Shown: positions 36,700 to 50,000 of the stretch, piece by piece
Layout: each line of letters starts with the position of its first letter
Position numbering within the stretch: position 1 is the first letter of the stretch
Assembly (NCBI GenBank): GCA_963556195.1
Contig: OY744517.1
Span: forward strand, 83,155,214 to 83,219,213
Length of the DNA: 64,000 nucleotides
Source: Sepiola atlantica
Taxonomy: Eukaryota > Mollusca > Cephalopoda > Sepiida > Sepiolidae
Reading direction: 5' to 3'
Position numbers and translations under genes: made by a program
Notes under the pieces: model-generated
The model's database searches: none
What the model was told of the DNA's origin: nothing
Seen by the model: only the letters and a program-made list of their open reading frames with translations

Positions 36700-38265
36700 T
36701 AATGGACCAGACTTCACCAACATTCGACAAAGCCCAGCTTTTTGCAAAGAACTTTGCTTCAAATTCCACTATTGGTGATCAAGGCCACCTATTTCCAGAA
36801 TTTCGATCTATGACTAGAAAATATCTGTTTGGGATGTGGACAAAATTATCAAGAACCTTGAAGCCAGTAAGGCAATTGGTCCTGACAACATTCCAGTCAT
36901 TCTCCTTAAAAATCTGCCACCAGAACTTGCTCCTATTCTTTCAAAGCTATTAAATCGTTGATTAAAGGAGAAATACGTTCAATCTCCTTGGAAAATTTCA
37001 TCTGTCCGCCAACTATTTAAAAATGCTGGTGATCAATCTTCTTCATCTCAGTACAGACCGATCAGTCACCTATGTGGGATACGTAAGTTATTTGAATCTG
37101 TGATTAATCAAGAAGTTGGTAATCACCACAGCAAAATCATTCTTCTTAGTAACAAGCAACATGGATTTCATCTTGCAAGATAAACTGCTGATGTGCTGAC
37201 TGTAACATCGCATATGATCAATGAATCTCTCCATGGGGGCTTTGTTTCTAGGGAAATAGTTCTCAACCTTTCAAAGGTCTGTGATAAGAGTCTGTCACAA
37301 AAGGGCTGCTTCACAAGCCTATGGAATATCTAAAGATGTCTTCTCAACTATTAAATCCTCTCTCTCCGATAGGTTTATAAAAGTAGTTGTCTGAATTACA
37401 CCATATCAAGGATCTATTTTGGGTCCAACTCTCTTCCTGATTTTCATCAGTGATCATCCAAATCATATTTTGAGATCATTTGTTAACATCTATGCAAAGG
37501 ACACAGTATCTATAGCAGCACATCGAAGAGCATTGGTGAAGCTAGTTCTCTCTTTTTTTGACCTGGAGCACATAGTGCAATGCGGGGAAATAACTTGTTA
37601 TGTGTAATACCTCTAAAGCCAAGCTTCCCTCCTTTTACCGCCAACATTCAGGATCCTTATTTCGCCTTGGTAGAGTTGAAATGAATGGCCCTCTCCTTGA
37701 GAAAGCACCTTGTCTTGATAAACTCCTAGGAATGACTTTCACTCCAGATCTGAAATGGAAAACTGACATCAAATCCGTTGTTACGGTAACTGGAAAAAAT
37801 GGTTGGATCATTCCACCGCTCCAGAAAGTGCCTCACTCCTGATGCACTCCTCTACTTGTATAAAAGTCAGATACATCCTAAGACGGAGTACTACTGCCAC
37901 ATCTGGGAAGGTGCCGCTCAGAGAACCTTTTTTTGCCTTGACAAAGTACAAAATCGAGTTGACAATCTAGTGGGGAATTATATCTTCCTGTTCCTTTTTC
38001 TCACAGAAGAGACGTTACTAGTCTTTCTCTACTCTATCGTTATTTCCATAGAAAAAGCTCAACTGAGCTCTACCCACCCCCCTCTCGTAAGACATTCATA
38101 ACCAGATCTCCTTTCCTGCTCTGTATACCTAAAACCAAACGGAATTTCAACGAACAGCGTTTCTTTCCTATTTATAAAACATTATCACGGGACTGCATCC
38201 CTACAGACTACAACATGTTTGTTTTCAAGTTCAATATGAACAAATACTTGCGAACCGTCCTCTAA
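36700..38265 (+). pseudogene. Jockey/CR1-group LINE reverse transcriptase, heavily decayed
   Basis: The plus-strand landmarks run in order. They are DKIIKNLEASKAIGPDNIPV near 36840, LPPELAPILSKLLNR, then YRPISHLCGIRKLFESVIN near 37055 and NKQHGFHLAR near 37150. Next are TADVLTV, a damaged GS-type box near 37415, and the C-terminal LYLYKSQIHPKTEYYCHIWE near 37855 with DKVQNRVDNLVGN. Stops and frame changes occur throughout. It matches the general order of the LINE at 57.8-64 kb but with many substitutions, so it is an older or different subfamily. Confidence 0.82.
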
Positions 38266-38314
38266 ACTAATCAAATTTTCTCTATTCCATTCATCATTTT
38301 TAATCCTCTCATTG

Positions 38315-38400
38315 TATTGTTAATAATCCAATTGACAACCTCATTAACACTTATCCTCAAGTGGCTTTTGGTCTTGGTAAGTACTGACTCATTGGTATGA
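38315..38400 (-). repeat. Dispersed repeat C, copy 3 (inverted)
   Basis: Read on the minus strand it has CCAATGAGTCAG, then AGCCACTTGAGGATAAGTG and TTAATGAGGTTG, in the same order as at 8640 and 12375. It sits between the LINE relic and the 75-bp array. Confidence 0.55.
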
Positions 38401-38521
38401 AAACATATTCCCATCTCACTTGTTTGTTTCTTTTCATGAATAAAACCATCTTTTTCTGCTCTTATTTTTGTATCAATCAAAGTGACTGGTAAGTCCTGCA
38501 CTGGATTGCATAAAATGATTT

Positions 38522-41500
38522 TATTTTATTTTCACCCGTCTATGCTGCTATCACTATATCTTTTAATGGTTTGGCAAATCTAGGAATTGACTTTGATACT
38601 TTATTTTAACCCCTCTATGCTGCTATCACTATATCTTTTAATGGTTTGCCAAATCTAGGAATTGACTTAAATACTTTATTTTCACTCCTCAATGCTGCTA
38701 TCACTATATCTTTTAATGGTTTGCCAAATCTAGGAATTGACTTAAATACTTTATTTTCACTCCTCAATGCTGCTATCACTATATAGTTTAATGGTTTGCC
38801 AAATCTAGGAATAGACTTAAATATTTTATTTTCACCCCTCTATGCTGCTATCACTATATCTTTTAATGGTTTGCCAAATCTAGGAATTGACTTAAATACT
38901 TTATTTTCACTCCTCAATGCTGCTATCACTATATCTTTTAATGGTTTGCCTAATCTAAGAATTGATTAAATATTTTATTTTCACCCCTCTATGCTGCTAT
39001 CACTATATCTTTCAATGGTTTGCCAAATCTAGGAATTGACTTAAATACTTTATTTTCACTCCTCAATGCTGCTATCACTATATCTTTTAATGGTTTGCCT
39101 AATCTAAGAATTGATTAAATATTTTATTTTCACCCCTCTATGCTGCTATCACTATATCTTTCAATGGTTTGCCAAATCTAGGAATTGACTTAAATACTTT
39201 ATTTTCACTCCTCAATGCTGCTATCACTATATCTTTTAATGGTTTGCCAAATCTAGGAATTGACTTTGATACTTTATTTTCACCGTCAATGCTGCTATCA
39301 CTATATCTTTTAATGGTTTGCCAAATCTAGGAATTGACTTTGACACTTTATTTTCACCCCTCAATGCTGCTATCACTATATCTTTTAATGGTTTGCCAAA
39401 TCTAGGAATAGACTTAAATATTTTATTTTCACCCCTCTATGCTGCTATCACTATATCTTTTAATGGTTTGCCAAATCTAGGAATAGACTTAAATATTTTA
39501 TTTTCACCCCTCAATGCTGCTATCACTATATCTTTTAATGGTTTGCCAAATCTAGGAATAGACTTAAATATTTTATTTTCACCCCTCAATGCTGCTATCA
39601 CTATATCTTTTAATGGTTTGCCAAATCTAGGAATTGACTTTGATACTTTATTTTCACCCCTCAATGTTGCTATCACTATATCTTTTAATGGTTTGCCAAA
39701 TCTAGGAATAGACTTAAATATTTTATTTTCACCCCTCTATGCTGCTATCACTATATCTTTTAATGGTTTGCCAAATCTAGGAATAGACTTAAATATTTTA
39801 TTTTCACCCCTCAATGCTGCTATCACTATATCTTTTAATGGTTTGCCAAATCTAGGAATAGACTTAAATATTTTATTTTCACCCCTCAATGCTGCTATCA
39901 CTATATCTTTTAATGGTTTGCCAAATCTAGGAATAGACTTAAATATTTTATGTTCACCCCTCAATGCTGCTATCACTATATCTTTTAATGGTTTGCCAAA
40001 TCTAGGAATAGACTTAAATATTTTATTTTCACCCCTCTATGCTGCTATCACTATATCTTTTAATGGTTTGCCAAATCTAGGAATAGACTTAAATATTTTA
40101 TTTTCACTCCTCAATGCTCCTATCACTATATCTTTTAATGGTTTGCCAAATCTAGGAATTGACTTTGATACTTTATTTTCACCGTCAATGCTGCTATCAC
40201 TATATCTTTTAATGGTTTGCCAAATCTAGGAATTGACTTTGATACTTTATTTTCACCCCTCTATGCTGCTATCACTATATCTTTTAATGGTTTGCCAAAT
40301 CTAGGAATAGACTTAAATATTTTATTTTCACCCCTCTATGCTGCTATCACTATATCTTTTAATGGTTTGCCAAATCTAGGAATAGACTTAAATATTTTAT
40401 TTTCACCCCTCAATGCTGCTATCACTATATCTTTTAATGGTTTGCCAAATCTAGGGATAGACTTAAATATTTTATTTTCACCCCTCAATGCTGCTATCAC
40501 TATATCTTTTAATGGTTTGCCAAATCTAGGAATAGACTTAAATATTTTATTTTCACCCCTCAATGCTGCTATCACTATATCTTTTAATGGTTTGCCAAAT
40601 CTAGGAATAGACTTAAATATTTTATTTTAACCCCTCTATGCTGCTATCACTATATCTTTTAATGGTTTGCCAAATCTAGGAATAGACTTAAATATTTTAT
40701 TTTCACCCCTCAATGCTGCTATCACTATATCTTTTAATGGTTTGCCAAATCTAGGAATAGACTTAAATATTTTATTTTCACCCCTCAATGCTGCTATCAC
40801 TATATCTTTTGATGGTTTGCCAAATCTAGGAATAGACTTAAATATTTTATTTTCACCCCTCAATGCTGCTATCACTATATCTTTTAATGGTTTGCCAAAT
40901 CTAGGAATAGACTTAAATATTTTATTTTCACCCCTCTATGCTGCTATCACTATATCTTTTAATGGTTTGCCAAATCTAGGAATAGACTTAAATATTTTAT
41001 TTTCACCCCTCTATGCTGCTATCACTATATCTTTTAATGGTTTGCCAAATCTAGGAATAGACTTAAATATTTTATTTTCACCCCTCAATGCTGCTATCAC
41101 TATATCTTTTAATGGTTTGCCAAATCTAGGAATAGACTTAAATATTTTATTTTCACCCCTCAATGCTGCTATCACTATATCTTTTAATGGTTTGCCAAAT
41201 CTAGGAATTGACTTTGATACTTTATTTTCACCCCTCAATGCTGCTATCACTATATCTTTTAATGGTTTGCCAAATCTAGGAATAGACTTAAATATTTTCT
41301 TTTCACCCCTCTATGCTGCTATCACTATATCTTTTAATGGTTTGCCAAATCTAGGAATAGACTTAAATATTTTATTTTCACCCCTCTATGCTGCTATCAC
41401 TATATCTTTTAATGGTTTGCCAAATCTAGGAATAGACTTAAATATTTTATTTTCACCCCTCAATGCTGCTATCACTATATCTTTTAATGGTTTGCCAAAT

Positions 41501-44500
41501 CTAGGAATAGACTTAAATATTTTATTTTCACCCCTCAATGCTGCTATCACTATATCTTTTAATGGTTTGCCAAATCTAGGAATAGACTTAAATATTTTAT
41601 TTTCACCCCTCAATGCTGCTATCACTATATCTTTCAATGGTTTGCCAAATCTAGGAATTGATAAAATATGTTATTTTCACCCCTCAATGCTGCTATCACT
41701 ATATCTTTTAATGGTTTGCCAAATCTAGGAATAAACTTAAATATTTTATTTTCACCCCTCTATGCTGCTATCACTATATCTTTTAATGGTTTGCCAAATC
41801 TAGGAATAGACTTAAATATTTTATTTTCACCCCTCAATGCTGCTATCACTATATCTTTTAATGGTTTGCCAAATCTAGGAATAGACTTAAATATTTTATT
41901 TTCACCCCTCAATGCTGCTATCACTATATCTTTCAATGGTTTGCCAAATCTAGGAATTGATTAAATATTTTATTTTCACCCTTCAATGCTGCTATCACTA
42001 TATCTTTTAATGGTTTGCCAAATCTAGGAATAGACTTAAATATTTTATTTTCACCCCTCAATGCTGCTATCACTATATCTTTTAATGGTTTGCCAAATCT
42101 AGGAATAGACTTAAATATTTTATTTTCACCCCTAAATGCTGCTATCACTATATCTTTCAATGGTTTGCCAAATCTAGGAATTGACTTTAATACTTTATTT
42201 TCACTCCTCAATGCTGCTATCACTATATCTTTTAATGGTTTGCCAAATCTAGGAATTGACTTTGATACTTTATTTTCACCCCTCAATGCTGCTATCACTA
42301 TATCTTTTAATGGTTTGCCAAATCTAGGAATAGACTTAAATATTTTATTTTCACTCCTCAATGCTGCTATCACTATATCTTTTAATGGTTTGCCAAATCT
42401 AGGAATTGACTTTGATACTTTATTTTCACTCCTCAATGCTGCTATCACTATATCTTTTAATGGTTTGCCAAATCTAGGAATTGACTTTGATACTTTATTT
42501 TCACCCCTCAATGCTGCTATCACTATATCTTTTAATGGTTTGCCAAATCTAGGAATAGACTTAAATATTTTATTTTCACTCCTCAATGCTGCTATCACTA
42601 TATCTTTTAATGGTTTGCCAAATCTAGGAATAGACTTAAATATTTTATTTTCACTCCTCAATGCTGCTATCACTATATCTTTTAATGGTTTGCCAAATCT
42701 AGGAATTGACTTTGATACTTTATTTTCACCCGTCAATGCTGCTATCACTATATCTTTTAATGGTTTGCCAAATCTAGAAATTGACTTAAATATTTTATTT
42801 TCACTCCTCAATGCTCCTATCACTATATCTTTTAATGGTTTGCCAAATCTAGGAATTGACTTTGATACTTTATTTTCACTCCTCAATGCTGCTATCACTA
42901 TATCTTTTAATGGTTTGCCAAATCTAGGAATAGACTTAAATATTTTATTTTCACTCCTCAATGCTCCTATCACTATATCTTTTAATGGTTTGCCAAATCT
43001 AGGAATTGACTTTGATACTTTATTTTCACTCCTCAATGCTGCTATCACTATATCTTTTAATGGTTTGCCAAATCTAGGAATAGACTTAAATATTTTATTT
43101 TCACTCCTCAATGCTCCTATCACTATATCTTTTAACGGTTTGCCAAATCTAGGAATTGACTTTGATACTTAATTTTCACACGTCAATGCTGCTATCACTA
43201 TATCTTTCAATGGTTTGCCAAATCTAGGAATTGAATTTGATACTTTATTTTCACCCGTCAATGCTGCTATCACTATATCTTTTAATGGTTTGCCAAATCT
43301 AGGAATTGACTTAAATACTTTATTTTCACTCCTCAATGCTGCTATCACTATATCTTTTAATGGTTTGCCAAATCTAGGAATTGACTTTGATACTTTATTT
43401 TCACCCCTCAATGCTGCTATCACTATATCTTTTAATGGTTTGCCAAATCTAGGAATTGACTTTGATACTTTATTTTCACTCCTCAATGCTGCTATCACTA
43501 TATCTTTTAATGGTTTGCAAAATCTAGGAATAGACTTAAATATTTTATTTTCACTCCTCAATGCTCCTATCACTATATCTTTTAATGGTTTGCCAAATCT
43601 AGGAATTGACTTTGATACTTTATTTTCACACGTCAATGCTGCTATCACTATATCTTTCAATGGTTTGCAAAATCTAGGAATTGACTTTGATACTTTATTT
43701 TCACCCATCAATGCTGCTATCACTATATCTTTTAATGGTTTGCCAAATCTAGGAATTGACTTAAATACTTTATTTTCACTCCTCAATGCTGCTATCACTA
43801 TATCTTTTAATGGTTTGCTAAATCTAGGAATTGACTTTGATACTTTATTTTCACCCCTCAATGCTGCTATCACTATATCTTTTAATGGTTTGCCAAATCT
43901 AGGAATTGACTTTGATACTTTATTTTCACCCCTCAATGCTGCTATCACTATATCTTTTAATGGTTTGCCAAATCTAGGAATTGACTTTGATACTTTATTT
44001 TCACTCCTCAATGCTGCTATCACTATATCTTTTAATGGTTCGGCCAATCTAGGAATTGACTTTGATACTTTATTTTCACCCGTCAATGCTGCTATCACTA
44101 TATCTTTTAATGGGTTTGCCAAATTTAGGAATTTACTTTAATACTTTATTTACCCCGGTATCACTATATCTTTTAATGGTTAGCCAAATCTAGAAATTGA
44201 CTTTAATACTTTATTTTCACCCGTCAATGCTGCTATCACTATATCTTTTAATGGTTAGCCAAATCTAGAAATTGACTTTAATACTTTATTTTCACCCGTC
44301 AATGCTGCTATCACTATATCTTTTAATGGTTTGGCAAATCTAGAAATTGACTTTGATACTTTATTTTCACCCCTCAACGCTGCTATCACTATATCTTTTA
44401 ATTGTTTGCCAAATCTAGGAATTGACTTTGATACTTTATTTTCACCCGTCAATGCTGCTATCACTATATCTTTTAATGGTTAGCCAAATCTAGAAATTGA

Positions 44501-47500
44501 CTTTGATACTTTATTTTCACCCCTCAACGCTGCTATCACTATATCTTTTAATTGTTTGCCAAATCTAGGAATTGACTTTGATACTTTATTTTCACCCGTC
44601 AATGCTGCTATCACTATATCTTTTAATGGTTAGCCAAATCTAGAAATTGACTTTAATACTTTATTTTCACCCGTCAATGCTGCTATCACTATATCTTTTA
44701 ATGGTTTGCCAAATCTAGAAATTGACTTTAATACTTTATTTTCACCCGTCAATGCTGCTATCACTATATCTTTTAATGGTTAGCCAAATCTAGAAATTGA
44801 CTCTAATACTTTATTTTCACCCGTCAATGCTGCTATCACTATATCTTTTAATGGTTTGGCAAATCTAGGAATTGACTTTAATACTTTATTTTCACCCGTC
44901 AATGCTGCTACTACTATATCGTTTAATGGTTTGCCAAATCTAGAAATTGACTTTAATACTTTATTTTCACCCGTCAATGCTGCTATCACTATATCTTTTA
45001 ATGGTTTGCTAAATCTAGAAATTGACTTTAATACTTTATTTTCACCCGTCAATGCTGCTATCACTATATCTTTTAATGGTTTGGCAAATCTAGAAATTGA
45101 CTTTGATACTTTATTTTCACCCCTCAACGCTGCTATCACTATATCTTTTAATTGTTTGCCAAATCTAGGAATTGACTTTGATACTTTATTTTCACCCGTC
45201 AATGCTGCTATCACTATATCTTTTAATGGTTTGTCAAATCTAGGAATTGACTTTGATACTTTATTCTCACCCGTCAATGTTGCTATCACTATATCTCTTA
45301 ATGGTTTGCCAAACCTAGAAATTGACTTTAATACTTTATTTTCACTCGTCAATGCTGCTATCACTATATCTTTTAATGGTTAGCCAAATCTAGAAATTGA
45401 CTTTAATACTTTATTTTCACCCGTCAATGCTGCTATCACTATATCTTTTAATGGTTTGGCAAATCTAGAAATTGACTTTGATACTTTATTTTCACCCCTC
45501 AACGCTGCTATCACTATATCTTTTAATTGTTTGCCAAATCTAGGAATTGACTTTGATACTTTATTTTCACCCGTCAATGCTGCTATCACTATATCTTTTA
45601 ATGGTTTGTTAAATCTAGGAATTGACTTTGATACTTTATTCTCACCCGTCAATGTTGCTATCACTATATCTCTTAATGGTTTGCCAAACCTAGAAATTGA
45701 CTTTAATACTTTATTTTCACTCGTCAATGCTGCTATCACTATATCTTTTAATGGTTTGCCAAATCTAGAAATTGACTTTAATACTTTATTTTCACTCGTC
45801 AATGCTGCTATCCCTATATCTTTTAATGGTTAGCCAAATCTAGAAATTGACTTTAATACTTTATTTTCACCCGTCAATGCTGCTATCACTATATCTTTTA
45901 ATGGTTAGCCAAATCTAGAAATTGACTTTAATACTTTATTTTCACCCGTCAATGCTGCTATCACTATATTTTTTAATGGTTTGGCAAATCTAGAAATTGA
46001 CTTTGATACTTTATTTTCACCCCTCAACGCTGCTATCACTATATCTTTTAATTGTTTGCCAAATCTAGGAATTGACTTTGATACTTTATTTTCACCCGTC
46101 AATGCTGCTATCACTATATCTTTTAATGGTTAGCCAAATCTAGAAATTGACTTTGATACTTTATTTTCACCCCTCAACGCTGCTATCACTATATCTTTTA
46201 ATTGTTTGCCAAATCTAGGAATTGACTTTGATACTTTATTTTCACCCGTCAATGCTGCTATCACTATATCTTTTAATGGTTTGCCAAATCTAGGAATTGA
46301 CTTTAATACTTTATGTTCACCCGTCAATGCTGCTATCACTATATCTTTTAATGGTTTGGCAAATCTAGGAATTGACTTTAATACTTTATTTTCACCCGTC
46401 AATGCTGCTACTACTATATCGTTTAATGGTTTGCCAAATCTAGAAATTGACTTTAATACTTTATTTTCACCCGTCAATGCTGCTATCACTATATCTTTTA
46501 ATGGTTTGCTAAATCTAGTAATTGACTTTAATACTTTATTTTCACCCGTCAATGCTGCTATCACTATATCTTTTAATGGTTTGGCAAATCTAGAAATTGA
46601 CTTTGATACTTTATTTTCACCCCTCAACGCTGCTATCACTATATCTTTTAATTGTTTGCCAAATCTAGGAATTGACTTTGATACTTTATTTTCACCCGTC
46701 AATGCTGCTATCACTATATCTTTTAATGGTTTGTCAAATCTAGGAATTGACTTTGATACTTTATTCTCACCCGTCAATGCTGCTATCACTATATCTTTTA
46801 ATGGTTTGGCAAATCTAGAAATTGACTTTGATACTTTATTTTCACCCCTCAACGCTGCTATCACTATATCTTTTAATTGTTTGCCAAATCTAGGAATTGA
46901 CTTTGATACTTTATTTTCACCCGTCAATGCTGCTATCACTATATCTTTTAATGGTTTGTCAAATCTAGGAATTGACTTTAATACTTTATTTTCACTCGTC
47001 AATGCTGCTATCACTATATCTTTTAATGGTTAGCCAAATCTAGAAATTGACTTTGATACTTTATATTCACCCGTCAATGCTGCTATCACTATATCTTTTA
47101 ATTGTTTGCCAAATCTAGAAATTGACTTTGATACTTTATTTTCACCCCTCAACGCTGCTATCACTATATCTTTTAATGGTTTGGCAAATCTAGGAATTGA
47201 CTTTAATACTTTATGTTCACCCCTCAATGCTGCTATCACTATATCTTTTAATGGTTTGCGAAATCTAGGAATTGACTTTAATACTTTATTTTCACCCGTC
47301 AATGCTGCTATCACTATATCTTTTAATGGTTTGGCAAATCTAGGAATTGACTTTGATACTTTATTTTCACCCGTCAATGCTGCTATCACTATATCTTTTA
47401 ATGGTTTGCCAAATCTAGAAATTGACTTTAATACTTTATTTTCACCCGTCAATGCTGCTATCACTATATCTTTTAATGGTTTGGCCAATCTAGGAATTGA

Positions 47501-48858
47501 CTTTGATACTTTATTTTCACCCCTCAATGCTGCTATCACTATATCTTTTAATGGGTTTGCCAAATTTAGGAATTTACTTTAATACTTTATTTACCCCGGT
47601 ATCACTATATCTTTTAATGGTTAGCCAAATCTAGAAATTGACTTTAATACTTTATTTTCACCCGTCAATGCTGCTATCACTATATCTTTTAATGGTTTGC
47701 TAAATCTAGAAATTGACTTTAATACTTTATTTTCACCCGTCAATGCTGCTATCACTATATCTTTTAATGGTTTGGCCAATCTAGGAATTGACTTTGATAC
47801 TTAATTTTCACACGTCAATGCTGCTATCACTATATCTTTCAATGGTTTGCCAAATCTAGGAATTGAATTTGATACTTTATTTTCACCCGTCAATGCTGCT
47901 ATCACTATATCTTTTAATGGTTTGCAAAATCTAGGAATTGACTTAAATACTTTATTTTCACCCGTCAATGCTGCTATCACTATATCTTTTAATGGTTTGG
48001 CAAATCTAGGAATTGACTTAAATACTTTATTTTCACCCGTCAATGCTGCTATCCCTATATCTTTTAATGGTTTGCCAAATCTAGAAATTGACTTTAATAC
48101 TTTATTTTCACCCGTCAATGCTGCTATCACTATATCTTTTAATGGTTTGCCAAATCTAGAAATTGACTTTAATACTTTATTTTCACCCGTCAATGCTGCT
48201 ATCACTATATCTTTTAATAGTTTGCCAAATCTAGAAATTGACTTTGATACTTTATTTTCACTCCTCAATGCTGCTATCACTATATCTTTTAATTGTTTGC
48301 CAAATCTAAGAAATTGACTTTGATACTTTATTTTCACCCGTCAATGCTGCTATCACTATATCTTTTAATGGTTTGTCAAATCTAGGAATTGACTTTGATA
48401 CTTTATTCTCACCAGTCAATGTTGCTATCACTATATCTGTTAATTGTTTGGCAAATCTAGAAATTGACTTTAATACTTTATTTTCACCCGTCAATGCTGC
48501 TATCACTATATCTTTTAATGGTTTGGCAAATCTAGGAATTGACTTTGATACTTTATTTTCACACGTCAATGCTGCTATCACTATATCTTTTAATGGTTTG
48601 CCAGATCTAGGAATTGATATAAATACTTTATTTTCACCCGTCAATGCTGCTATCACTATATCTTTTAATGGTTTGCCAAATCTAGGAATTGACTTTGATA
48701 CTTTATTTTCACACGTCAATGCTGCTATCACTATATCTTTTAATGGTTTGCCAGATCTAGGAATTGATATAAATACTTTATTTTCACCCGTCAATGCTGC
48801 TATCACTATATCTTTTAATGGTTTGCCAAATCTAGGAATTGACTTAAATATTTTTTTT
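38522..48858. repeat. 75-bp satellite array, about 138 copies (10.3 kb)
   Basis: The unit starts TTTGCCAAATCTAGGAATTG, continues ACTTTGATACTTTATTTTCA and CCCCTCAATGCTGCTATCAC, and ends TATATCTTTTAATGG. Subtypes occur in blocks: AATAGACTTAAATATTTTA dominates about 39.4-42.1 kb, and AGAAATTGACTTTAATAC with CCCGTC dominates about 44.1-48.3 kb. As 75 is 25 codons, frames stay open on both strands (NGLPNLGIDFDTLFSPLNAA on plus; GKPLKDIVIAALRGENK on minus). A single GGTTAG variant stops both frames at many units, so selection for coding is unlikely. A unique 66-bp unit occurs at about 44112 and 47553. Confidence 0.97.
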
Positions 48859-48944
48859 TCCATAAGTAGAGCTCATTTTGCTTCACTTAATTCTAACACA
48901 TTTTGTGAATATGTGCAATATCTTATTTGCATGTTTTTTTTTTA

Positions 48945-48989
48945 GGAGAGCCCCCCCCCCCCACTTTTATAACTGTCTCGCCGGTCCTG
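48945..48989 (-). mobile_element. hAT-like terminus (right end)
   Basis: Read on the minus strand from 48989 it is CAGGACCGGCGAGACAG, then TTATAAAAGTGGGGGG with an extended G run. This matches the plus-strand terminus at 8983 apart from small changes. It lies at the end of the 75-bp array, before the transposase relic at 49385. The run of C at 48950-48962 may be an expansion. No matching 8-bp target repeat is visible. Confidence 0.55.
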
Positions 48990-49476
48990 TTTGACAATTG
49001 ATGGAGTGAAGGATTTTCTTAATTATAGAATAGGGTGTATATATATTGCGGTGGTTTATGGTTAAAAGGTTCCCGAGTTTTAATTGAAATAAGCACTCTT
49101 AATATTGGTGCTAATATCTAGTTTGAAGCCTATTTTTTTAATTCCCTTGAAATTATTTTTTCAAATGTTGTTACATTTGTGGCCAGTAAACCGCCGTCAC
49201 AACATAAATCGATATCACTGAAATCAGAAAATCTAGTTAAAATAATACAAAATAAAAAGACCCACCAAATTCGAAATAAGGTTTCTAGTCAATTACAAAG
49301 TAAAAGGAAAAGACAAAACTTAAATGAAATGTCGGAGGAGGAGAAATGCTGGATTAGTTTAGTGGCTGCTGTCGTAGTTGCCACACTTGCAACAAGAAAA
49401 GAATTTTGTTTCATTATATCCTGACAATTTAGAAGATTGTCTTGGTCAAGATTTGGTTCATTTCTCAGCATTACTT

Positions 49477-49555
49477 AGAACTGACATTGCATCTTCCATA
49501 GGTCCTACAAATAATGCCTTGGAATTGCAATTTTGTTGTCAAATTTTGGAGTCAA
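49477..49555. repeat. 79-bp target-site duplication, left copy
   Basis: It starts AGAACTGACATTGCATCTTC and ends TTTTGGAGTCAA. It is repeated at 49922-50000 with about five mismatches and no gap. The two copies bracket the LINE fragment exactly: the left one runs into LINE sequence (TTGAAGACATTGCC), and the right one follows the poly-A. Confidence 0.85.
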
Positions 49556-49921
49556 TTGAAGACATTGCCAAGGCTGCTGCAAAGAAGGTGGTCTCCCTCT
49601 ACCGTGCTAGTAAAGTTCTCACATCTGACATTAACTAAATCTCATCCATTCACTGTGGAGGCCCTCAGATGCCGGAGAGCTTTCTACTCTATTAGCTTTT
49701 TTATTCGTGCTGCTGCCCTCTGGAACTCCCTCCCTGTCCCCTGTTTCCGTGACAGTACTGACATGCAGAAATTTAAAACTAATGTAAACAGACATCTCGC
49801 TGCGCAGATCCCAATTTAGGTTGACCCCCCCCCAAATCTTCTCCCTTTTTTTTTCTCAGTAGCCCCTTACGTCTACAGTGGCGGCCTGCCTTGTTTGGGG
49901 TGAACTATGTTAAAAAAAAAA
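49556..49921 (+). mobile_element. 5'-truncated LINE fragment with internal deletion and 79-bp target duplication
   Basis: The left part encodes EDIAKAAAKKVVSLYRAS, which is followed directly by the C-terminal KSHPFTVEALRCRRAFYS, LWNSLPVPCF and MQKFKTNVNRHLAAQIPI. In the fuller relative at 57921-59244 these two blocks are about 110 residues apart, so an internal segment was lost. The 3' untranslated part (TAGCCCCTTACGTCTACAGT through GGGGTGAACTATG) ends TTAAAAAAAAAAA. Same LINE family as 52400-52735 and 57812-64000. Confidence 0.88.
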
Positions 49922-50000
49922 AGAACTGACATTGCATCTTCCATAGGTCTTACAAAAGAGCCCTTGGAATTGCAATTTTGTTGTCATATTTTGGAGTCAA
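49922..50000. repeat. 79-bp target-site duplication, right copy
   Basis: Second copy of 49477-49555, starting directly after the poly-A of the LINE fragment. Translation of the transposase relic resumes here, as expected if this is the duplicated target. Confidence 0.85.

Noticed and set aside
39318..48945. Open frames of 80-396 codons in the 75-bp array, including a plausible-looking minus-strand repeat (GKPLKDIVIAAL)
   Set aside because: Same period artefact (25 codons). The common GGTTAG variant introduces TAG on plus and TAA on minus, so neither frame is protected.
8983..48989. A single 40-kb hAT element spanning both termini
   Set aside because: No matching 8-bp target duplication, far beyond known size, and the host exon and unrelated elements lie between.
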